NCBI GenBank assembly: GCA_900548795.1
Contig: URLT01000055.1
Location: forward strand, 1-12,345
Direction of reading: 5' to 3'
DNA length: 12,345 bases
Source: an uncultured Eubacteriales bacterium
GTDB lineage: Bacteria > Bacillota > Clostridia > Oscillospirales > Oscillospiraceae
A program made the position numbers and the translations under genes. The notes under the pieces are model-generated. The model saw only the letters and a list, made by a program, of their open reading frames with translations. It did not search any database and was not told the origin of the DNA. Below are positions 6,386 through 12,345 of this stretch, piece by piece; within the stretch, counting starts at the first letter, position 1; the number at the start of each line of letters is the position of its first letter.

Positions 6386-7842
6386 CGCGCTTCAGGCCGC
6401 CCGCGTTGTTTTTCAGCAGGTCATACTTGATGTCCCAGAGCTTCTGCGACAGGTCGACATAGTAGCAATGCGGATTGTCGAAGCGCTTGACCTCGTCCCA
6501 GAGCGTGTCGATCTGCTGCCTGCAATAGTCGCGGATCTCGTGCAGCGTGGGCAGCTGATAGACCAGCTCGCCGTTTTTGAAGATCGGCACCTGAAGCTCG
6601 CGCGCGGTGAAATTATAGACGGTCTTTTGCTTCCACGTGGCCTCGGGGTCAAAGATCAGCAGATCCTGACTGTCGTCGACGACCTCGTCGTGCACGCAGA
6701 GATAATCCGCGATGGCCTTGCCGGTGTCGTTTCCGTAGAAGCGGTAGAGCTTTTTGAAGTGCGGATTGGTGATCTTGCCGACGTTTTCGGAGATCTTGAT
6801 CTTCGGAACGATCTCGCTATCACGTTCAACGGCGACGAGCTTATAAACGCCGCCGAAGACCGGCTCGCTGCGGGCAGTGATAAGGCGTTCGCCGACGCCG
6901 AACATATCGATCTGTGCGCCCTGCCGCAGCAGATCCTGAATGATGTATTCATCCAACGAATTGGAGCAGGAGATCTCGCACTCCGTCCACCCTGCCTCGT
7001 CGAGCATTTTGCGCGCCCGCTTGGTCAGGTAGGTCATGTCGCCGGAATCCATGCGGATGCCGCATTTTTTGATGCCGAGCGGCTTGAGCACCGTCTCAAA
7101 GGCGCGGATGGCGTTCGGCACGCCGCTCTTGAGCGTGTTATAGGTGTCGACGAGCAGGACGGCGTTGGTCGGATAGAGCTTGCAGTAGGTCTCGAAGGCC
7201 TCATACTCCGTGTCGAACATCTGCACCCACGAGTGCGCCATTGTGCCGCCGGCGGGCACGCCGTAGAGCTGGTCGGAGATCGTGCAGGCCGTCGCAGCCG
7301 CCGATGTAAGCCGCGCGCGCGCCGAGGATCGCTCCCTGTGCGCCCTGCGCCCGGCGCGAGCCGAACTCGAGCACGCGGCGTCCCTGCGCGGCGCGCACGA
7401 CGCGGTTGGCCTTCGTGGCGATCAGGCTCTGGTGGTTGATGACAAGCAGAATGTACGTCTCCATGAGCTGCGCCTGGATCGCAGGCGCGCGGACGGTCAG
7501 CACCGGCTCGCGCGGGAAGATGGGCGTGCCCTCCGGAACGGCGTAAATATCGCCCGTGAAGCGGAAATCGCGCAAATATTGCAGGAATTCCTCGCTGAAG
7601 AGCTTTCTGCCGCGCAGATAGGCAATGTCCTCGTCGGTGAAGTGCAGATCCTTGATGTATTCGACGACCTGCTCCAGCCCTGCGGCAATGGCAAAGCCGC
7701 CGCCGTCGGGGACGTTTCGGTAAAAGACGTCAAAATAGCAAATACGGTCGCGCATCCGGCTGGAAAAGAAGCCGTTGCCCATGGTCAGCTCGTAAAAATC
7801 GCACAGCATGGTCATGTTGAGTTTCTCGTTGTGGAAAGGCAT
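6372..7842 (-). pseudogene. pncB: Nicotinate phosphoribosyltransferase, broken by a frameshift
   Basis: Two frames together encode a complete NAPRTase of about 491 residues, which converts nicotinate and PRPP to nicotinate mononucleotide in NAD salvage. Frame 1 starts at 7842 (GGAGGA upstream, 19 bp after azlD) and gives 185 good residues, including LCDFYELTMGNGFF, up to YIGGCDG. It then runs into an Arg-rich tail that stops at 7201. Frame 2 resumes at 7286 with CTISDQLYGVPAGGTMAHSWVQMF, which contains the His expected to be phosphorylated, and continues through MDSGDMTYL to the stop at 6372. The expected DGTACTISDQ lacks Thr-Ala, which fits a 5-nt deletion at about 7287-7293. If the sequence is correct the enzyme is probably lost; an assembly error is possible. 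Confidence 0.85.
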
Positions 7843-7861
7843 GGTAATTCCTCCAAATGCT

Positions 7862-8170
7862 CTAAAGAATCATCAGCTCCAGCAGGAGCACGGCGGCGCA
7901 GCAGGCCGCAGCAACCCGGAACAGCCCCGCGCGGAGCCATGCCAGGAGCAGGCCGACCGCAAGCGCAGCCAAACCGGCATAGGGGCTTTGCGTTGCATCC
8001 ATGATGGCCGGGAAGGTCATCACGGAGAGGGTCACATAGGGAACGTAGAACAAAAATGAGCGCAAAAAGCGGTTGCGGATCCGCCCTCGGATGAGCGTGA
8101 GCGGCAGGATGCGGATGGCCGCCGTCACGGCCGTCATAATGAGCAGGTAGAGATAAAAATTATGGCGCAT
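7862..8170 (-). CDS. azlD: AzlD-family branched-chain amino acid exporter small subunit
   Basis: A 102-residue membrane protein, the normal AzlD size, with about four hydrophobic segments. The start MRHNFYLYLLIMTAVTAAIRILPLTLI is typical: AzlD proteins have a conserved Arg/Pro pair in the first helix region. SFLFYVPYVTLSVMTFPAI matches the family's central F-L-x-Y-VP-x-A/T motif. The ATG at 8168-8170 overlaps the end of azlC by 11 nt and has GGAGG at the right distance inside azlC; longer in-frame starts would lie deep inside azlC and are unlikely. With AzlC it should form a two-subunit exporter for branched-chain amino acids or related compounds. Confidence 0.85.
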   Translation of the reverse strand: MRHNFYLYLLIMTAVTAAIRILPLTLIRGRIRNRFLRSFLFYVPYVTLSVMTFPAIMDATQSPYAGLAALAVGLLLAWLRAGLFRVAAACCAAVLLLELMIL

Positions 8171-8885
8171 GCTCTGCCTCCTCATCCTTGACCGGGAAAA
8201 ACAGCGCGGCAGCCGAGGCGAGCGCAACGGTCAGCACAATGGTGCGCGTCCCCTCCGACAGGCCGGAGACGACCGGCAGCCGCGAGCAGGCATAGCTCAG
8301 CGCGAAGCAGAGCGGCACAAGCCCAGCAAGCACGCGGTTTTCCCGCCCGGGCGGAATGATAATGGCCAGAAACATGCCGTAAAGCGCGACGCTCAGCGCG
8401 CTCGTCACGCGCAGCGGCAGAGCGCTGCCGGCAAGGATGCCCAGCACCGTGCCGAACGCCCAGCAGGGAGCGGCGACGGTGATGGCACCATAGGTGTAGC
8501 ACGGGTCGAGCGTCGGCCTCTGCGTCATGGAGATCCCGAAAAATTCATCCGTGACATAAAAACCGAGCAGCAGGCGGTGCCGCAGCTTCAATCCGGGGGA
8601 AAGATGCTGGCTGAGCGCGCAGCTCATCAGCAGGTAGCGCGCGTTGGCCACCAGCGTCATGACCGCCAGCTCCGTGTAAGCCGCGTCGGCCGCGATGCAG
8701 ACAAAGGCTGCATATTCCCCCGCCGATGCGTTCAGAAACGCGCTGGTCAGGAAGCCCTGAAGCGCCGTGACGCCCGCCCTTCTGGCAACGATGCCGAGGG
8801 AAAAGGCAACGGCAAAATAGCCGAGGGCAATGGGCACGCCGTCGCGCAGTCCCCTGCGATAGGCATACCGGGATTCTCTTTTCAT
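8160..8885 (-). CDS. azlC: AzlC-family branched-chain amino acid exporter large subunit
   Basis: A 241-residue membrane protein of the AzlC/YgaZ family, normal length. Recognisable segments are GLRDGVPIALGYFAVAFSLGI at the N-terminus, FLTSAFLNASAGEYAA and TLVANARYLLMSCALSQHL in the first half, GFYVTDEFFGIS in the middle, and a hydrophobic C-terminal half. It pairs with the overlapping azlD to export branched-chain amino acids from the cytoplasm. The start at 8885 fits the family's usual beginning, but the ribosome binding site is poor (AAAGAG about 16 nt upstream). It is the first gene after a 93-bp gap, and I found no convincing -35/-10 pair in that gap, so it may be read through from rqcH and the GH18 gene. 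Confidence 0.88.
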   Translation of the reverse strand: MKRESRYAYRRGLRDGVPIALGYFAVAFSLGIVARRAGVTALQGFLTSAFLNASAGEYAAFVCIAADAAYTELAVMTLVANARYLLMSCALSQHLSPGLKLRHRLLLGFYVTDEFFGISMTQRPTLDPCYTYGAITVAAPCWAFGTVLGILAGSALPLRVTSALSVALYGMFLAIIIPPGRENRVLAGLVPLCFALSYACSRLPVVSGLSEGTRTIVLTVALASAAALFFPVKDEEAEHAP

Positions 8886-8925
8886 GGGTCAAAAAATTGC
8901 TCTTTCTTTTGGATTTTCGGAAAGG

Positions 8926-8942
8926 GCGGGCGGTTTTCCCGC
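8926..8942. terminator. Weak hairpin, possible attenuator before azlC
   Basis: GCGGG (8926-8930) pairs with CCCGC (8938-8942) around a 7-nt loop in the 93-bp gap between the GH18 gene and azlC. In the minus direction it is followed by CCTTTCC only, so it would terminate poorly. I see no known riboswitch or T-box in this gap. Confidence 0.3.
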
Positions 8943-8978
8943 TTTCAAGGCTGCGGGATGGAGGAAACGCTCCGCCGC

Positions 8979-11159
8979 TCAGCCGATAGCGTTCGATTCA
9001 GAGATCGATTTGTTGCTTTGCAGATAGCGCATCAGGATGGTCGCCACCTGCGCGCGCGTGGCAAAGCCGGACGGGGAAAGATAGTTCACGCCGCCGATCC
9101 GGTCGCCGCCGATGTAGCCCTGCGCCACGCACCACTGCATCGGTGCCCGCGCATAGGCATGAACCTGCGCCGCATCCGGGAAGCCCTGCAGCTCCGCCCG
9201 CGCAGAGAGATCCTTGCCGCACACGCCGGCATACCGGTAGAGGATGGCGGCCATTTGCTGACGCGTGACGTTTCCATTCGGGTCAAATTTGTCCGGCGAG
9301 ACGCCGTTCACAACGCCCTTTTCCGCCGCCCACGCGACAGCCTGCGTATAATAGGCTCCCTCGGGGACGTCAGAGAAGCGATTTTCGCCCTCCTTCGGCG
9401 CACCCTCATGCCGCCAGAGCACCGTCACGAGCATCGCGCGCGTCATCGTCGTGTCCGGTTCAAAGGTCGTGCCCGACGTGCCGTTCATAAGCTTCTGCTG
9501 AAAGGTGAAGCGCACAGCGGAGCAGAACCAATCGCGCGCGCCGACGTCGCGATAGGGCACGCCCGTGCAGTCCTTTTTCATCAGGCGGAAGAGTGTCTCG
9601 TCTCTCGAGCCGACATAGAAGCAGGCCACGCCGCCCAGGCCGTAGGCTCTGGCCAGCGCCTGACGGCGCTGCAGGCCGGCCTCGCTCTCAAAAGAGACGC
9701 GGTAGGACTTGCCATTCTCGGAATAGGTAAAATACGCATCGTCCCACTCGTCGTCGGTTTTTCGAACCTCCGCGCCCGAGCGCTCCAGCAGCGCCTGCAC
9801 CCGGCCGCGCGTGATGTTCTCGGCGGTATGGTCGGTCGTGTTATATTTCACGCCATAGCTGGCCATGCCCATCAGGAGCTTCTCCGCGCCGATGGACTCG
9901 GCAGCATAGCGCAGGCAGCGACTGTGATAGAGCAGGTTGCTCAGGCCGCCCGCGTTGCAGGCGTAGTTGTTGTAATCCCTCGCGTTGCACAGGTCGTAGG
10001 TCGTGAGCATCACCAGATCGGCATACTGCGCAGCGGCGGAATAATCGTAGATCGTGCGCCGCTCCTCCTGCTCGGACATGGCCGCGCCGTAGCTCAGCAG
10101 CAGGAGCTTGCCGCGCCGGTGCAGCGCCTCGGCCGTTTTGGCGATCAGTCGGCGATACGTCTCGCGGAATTCCGCGCCGCTGAGCTCGATGTCAAGATTC
10201 AGGCCGTCCAGCCCGTATTTATCCACGACCTGCATCAGCTCGTTGACGGCAAGCTCCATGCTTGCCTCGTCGTCGCGAAGCTTTTTCAACACATCGTCCT
10301 GGTAGTAGTTGATGACGCCGCCAAACACCGCGATGCCCTGCTGCCTGCAAAGGCGCATGGCCTCGAGCTGCGGATTTTCCGCGTCCGTGCCATAGATGCA
10401 GTGGTCGATCTGATCGCCGACGAGCTGCATGGTCGTTTTCTCGCGCATCAGATAGATCGAGTCAAACACCGCAATGTTGAAGCAGTCGAGGTTGCTCCGA
10501 AAGGACGCAAGCTGCTCCGCAGCCGCCTCGGCATCGTCGTAGCAATCCTCGTAATATGCAACAGAATACCGGTATCCCCGGCTGATCTGCCGAGTCTGCA
10601 CCGTTGGGCGCACCGTCCAGTCCGGGATCAGATAGGCCTCCAGCGCCCTGCGCGGAACCGTCTCCGAAACATCCAGCGCCTCGCTGTAGGCAAGGATGCC
10701 ATAGTCGACCGCCGCGCAGAGCGTCAGCCGCTGCTCGGCGGAAAGCCCTTGCGCTCCGCGGAATTCATAAAGATTCACCGCGTCATAGGAATAGATGCCC
10801 TTGCTATGCGCAAGAAATTCCGCGATAAACGCCAGCGTCGCCGAGGCATCGTAGTCCATACCGGAGGGGTCGATCGTTCCCTTCACCGCCTCGCCGCGGA
10901 TATAGGGCGCCGCCCAATCCGAGGGCAGATTTCCCTGCGCATCGCGCGGCGTCTCGCCGGAGGCACCCTTGTCCCAATAGGAATAGGCCAGCGTCAGCGC
11001 AAGATACTCCTCCTGCGTCATGGCGCGCTCCGGCTCCTTTGTCAGGTCAAAGTGCCAATCGGGAAACTGCTCATAAAAATACTGAGACGCAGCCTGCGCC
11101 ATCGGCGGGCAGCCCGCCAACAGACAGGCGACAAGCAGCATTGCAAGAAACCGTTTCAT
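8979..11159 (-). CDS. SLH-anchored GH18-like glycosidase
   Basis: A 726-residue exported protein. The N-terminus MKRFLAMLLVACLLAGC ends in a lipobox-like LAGC (Cys17), yet a signal peptidase I site (AQA, residues 21-23) follows at once, so lipoprotein or secreted form is open. Residues about 45-180 are of uncertain identity and faintly resemble worn SLH repeats (SDWAAPYIRGEAVKGTID). Residues about 195-525 match a GH18 barrel: YSVAYYED, the catalytic motif DGLNLDIE (Asp318, Asp323, Glu325) and VMLTTYDL. This looks like the YaaH/SleL-type wall or cortex hydrolases acting on N-acetylglucosamine-containing glycans. Three complete SLH repeats follow (534-586, 594-645, 659-712). The start is the ATG at 11157-11159 with AAGGAG 8 nt upstream; the GTG at 11168 is too close to that site. 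It lies 16 bp after rqcH. Confidence 0.82.
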   Translation of the reverse strand: MKRFLAMLLVACLLAGCPPMAQAASQYFYEQFPDWHFDLTKEPERAMTQEEYLALTLAYSYWDKGASGETPRDAQGNLPSDWAAPYIRGEAVKGTIDPSGMDYDASATLAFIAEFLAHSKGIYSYDAVNLYEFRGAQGLSAEQRLTLCAAVDYGILAYSEALDVSETVPRRALEAYLIPDWTVRPTVQTRQISRGYRYSVAYYEDCYDDAEAAAEQLASFRSNLDCFNIAVFDSIYLMREKTTMQLVGDQIDHCIYGTDAENPQLEAMRLCRQQGIAVFGGVINYYQDDVLKKLRDDEASMELAVNELMQVVDKYGLDGLNLDIELSGAEFRETYRRLIAKTAEALHRRGKLLLLSYGAAMSEQEERRTIYDYSAAAQYADLVMLTTYDLCNARDYNNYACNAGGLSNLLYHSRCLRYAAESIGAEKLLMGMASYGVKYNTTDHTAENITRGRVQALLERSGAEVRKTDDEWDDAYFTYSENGKSYRVSFESEAGLQRRQALARAYGLGGVACFYVGSRDETLFRLMKKDCTGVPYRDVGARDWFCSAVRFTFQQKLMNGTSGTTFEPDTTMTRAMLVTVLWRHEGAPKEGENRFSDVPEGAYYTQAVAWAAEKGVVNGVSPDKFDPNGNVTRQQMAAILYRYAGVCGKDLSARAELQGFPDAAQVHAYARAPMQWCVAQGYIGGDRIGGVNYLSPSGFATRAQVATILMRYLQSNKSISESNAIG

Positions 11160-11175
11160 TCTGTTCACTCCTTCT

Positions 11176-12345
11176 TTATTCCGCTCGCAAACGCTCGCAA
11201 AGCGCGGCGTCCGGCGTGACGATCACGGTGCGATAGCGGTCATAGACGACCATACCGGGCTTCGCGCCGTTCGGCTTGCGCAGATTGCGCACCTGCGTCA
11301 CGTCCACCGGCACGTTCTGCCCCTCGCGCGCCTGAGAATACCACGCGGCCAGCATCGCCGCCTCGGTGATCGTTTCATCCGATACCGGCTCGCCGGCGCA
11401 GCAGACGATCACATGCGTGCCATGGAATTTCTGGATATGCAGCCAGAGGTCGTTGTGGCGCGCCGTCTTCATGCTGAGCTGATCGTTCTGCCGGTTGTTG
11501 CGCCCGACTAAGATCTCCACGCCGTCGCTCGAGACGAAGCGCATCGGCTTGCTGGCCGGCTGCTTCTGCTGCTTGCGCCGGTCGGCGCTGCGCAGATAGC
11601 CCCCGGCCTCCAACTCGGCGCGGATCTCGGCAAGGTCGCGCTCGTTCTCGACGCGGCTCAGCTCGTCGAGCACCGCCCCGAGATAGTCCTCCTCAAGCTC
11701 GCCGCGCGCGATCTGCTCGGCGAGGATCTTTTCGGCATGCTTTGCCTTGTTATATTCCTTGTAAAACCGGGCGGCATTTTGCTGCGGAGAAAGCTCGGGA
11801 CGCAGCGGGATCTCGATCTGGGGCATTTCCTCCTGATAAAAATCCACCGCGTGCAGAACCGTCATGCCGCGCGTCATTGCGTGCAGATTGGCCGTGACGA
11901 TGTCGCCGCGCCGCCGAAGCGTCTCGCGGTCGAGCGAGGCCTCTCGCTCCCTGCGCTGGAGCGCCAGCTTGCGGCGGGTACGCTCGTAGAGATTGGTGAC
12001 GGCCTTGCGCAGGCTCTGCGATTTCTGCAGCATCCGCTCGCGCCGCTCCGTCTCGGTGTAAAACGCGTCGAGCAGCGCCGAAAAGCTCGGCATCGTCCGC
12101 GCGGTCATATAGTCGCCGTACTGCCGGATCGGGCAATAGGTGAAATCCTTCGGCTGCTCTCCGCACAGCAGCAGCGTCGGCTCCCGCATTTTCAGCAGCG
12201 GCGCATGCGGCAGCCATTGTGCAAGCCGTTGTGCGTCAAGCGTGCGCACATCGGCATCCGTCTCGCCGCAGAAGTCAAAGGCAAGCTCCCGCGCGATCAG
12301 CGGGGAGACGCCCGCAATGCGGTCGAGCAGCCATCGGTCGAGATG
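11176..12345 (-). CDS. rqcH: RqcH / NFACT-family ribosome quality control protein, 5' end outside window
   Basis: The last 389 residues of an NFACT protein (older names FbpA, fibronectin-binding A); complete family members have about 560-590. RqcH binds split 50S subunits with stalled peptidyl-tRNA and adds C-terminal alanine tails. The frame is open to the right edge, where DRIAGVSPLIARELAF is the helix-hairpin-helix-like linker segment. A long charged, Leu-rich coiled-coil region follows (the ERRERMLQKSQSLRK and NKAKHAEKILAEQIARGELEE stretches). The NFACT-R domain is clear: VEILVGRNNRQNDQLSMKTA, then DLWLHIQKFHGTHVIV and KPNGAKPGMVVYDRYRTVIVTPD. The GTG at 12249 should not be taken as the start, because conserved family sequence continues in frame above it. 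The next gene lies 16 bp downstream and is probably cotranscribed. Confidence 0.92.
   Translation of the reverse strand, partial: HLDRWLLDRIAGVSPLIARELAFDFCGETDADVRTLDAQRLAQWLPHAPLLKMREPTLLLCGEQPKDFTYCPIRQYGDYMTARTMPSFSALLDAFYTETERRERMLQKSQSLRKAVTNLYERTRRKLALQRREREASLDRETLRRRGDIVTANLHAMTRGMTVLHAVDFYQEEMPQIEIPLRPELSPQQNAARFYKEYNKAKHAEKILAEQIARGELEEDYLGAVLDELSRVENERDLAEIRAELEAGGYLRSADRRKQQKQPASKPMRFVSSDGVEILVGRNNRQNDQLSMKTARHNDLWLHIQKFHGTHVIVCCAGEPVSDETITEAAMLAAWYSQAREGQNVPVDVTQVRNLRKPNGAKPGMVVYDRYRTVIVTPDAALCERLRAE

Noticed and set aside
7200..7300. Programmed +1 ribosomal frameshift in pncB
   Set aside because: A +1 shift would yield DGCTISDQ and still lack two conserved residues; no slippery stop context is visible. 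A 5-nt deletion explains both changes.
8886..8978. Riboswitch or T-box leader ahead of azlC
   Set aside because: The 93-bp gap is too short, and no T-box or known riboswitch consensus is seen.
8169..11219. Open plus-strand frame of about 1000 codons opposite azlC and the GH18-SLH gene
   Set aside because: It spans several real minus-strand genes and a gene boundary, is rich in Arg, His and Ala, and shows no motif. It is a G+C-driven antisense shadow.

Overview
The window looks like a chromosome segment of a G+C-rich gut Firmicute, most likely a clostridial (Oscillospiraceae/Ruminococcaceae-type) bacterium. This is inferred from gene content: a bile salt hydrolase, a GPH sugar carrier beside a GH13 glucosidase, two exported proteins with C-terminal S-layer homology (SLH) repeats, an rqcH gene, and strong AGGAGG-type ribosome binding sites. 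No RNA genes, CRISPR arrays or transposase genes were found. No stretch longer than about 300 bases lacks a gene.

Left part (1-2999). A GH13 alpha-glucosidase, cut by the left edge and reading leftward, is divergent from a GPH-family sugar transporter. Their 122-bp spacer holds two overlapping divergent promoters. A 20-bp imperfect palindrome with a central CG (LacI-type look) contains both -35 boxes. After the transporter comes an 84-bp MITE-like inverted repeat, then a bile salt hydrolase gene whose extended -10 box sits just past the end of the repeat.

Middle (3025-3061). A strong GC-rich hairpin separates the rightward genes from the leftward ones and can serve both sides as a terminator.

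Right part (3081-12345), all on the minus strand. In transcription order: rqcH (5' end outside the window), an SLH-anchored GH18-like glycosidase 16 bp downstream, a 93-bp gap, then azlC and azlD (overlapping; branched-chain amino acid export), a nicotinate phosphoribosyltransferase gene broken by an apparent 5-nt deletion, a six-helix membrane protein that overlaps its stop codon, and a 904-residue SLH-anchored caspase-like (clan CD) cysteine peptidase candidate.

The most unusual points are the third SLH repeat of the peptidase candidate, split by an AT-richer insertion of about 153 codons that carries its own recognisable module; the pncB frameshift, explained by loss of one copy of a short tandem repeat; the mobile-element-like repeat forming part of the bile salt hydrolase upstream region; and the shared operator/-35 arrangement of the sugar locus. 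I see no complete new multi-gene system. The best candidate for new biology is the peptidase with its cysteine-rich stalk and interrupted SLH anchor.
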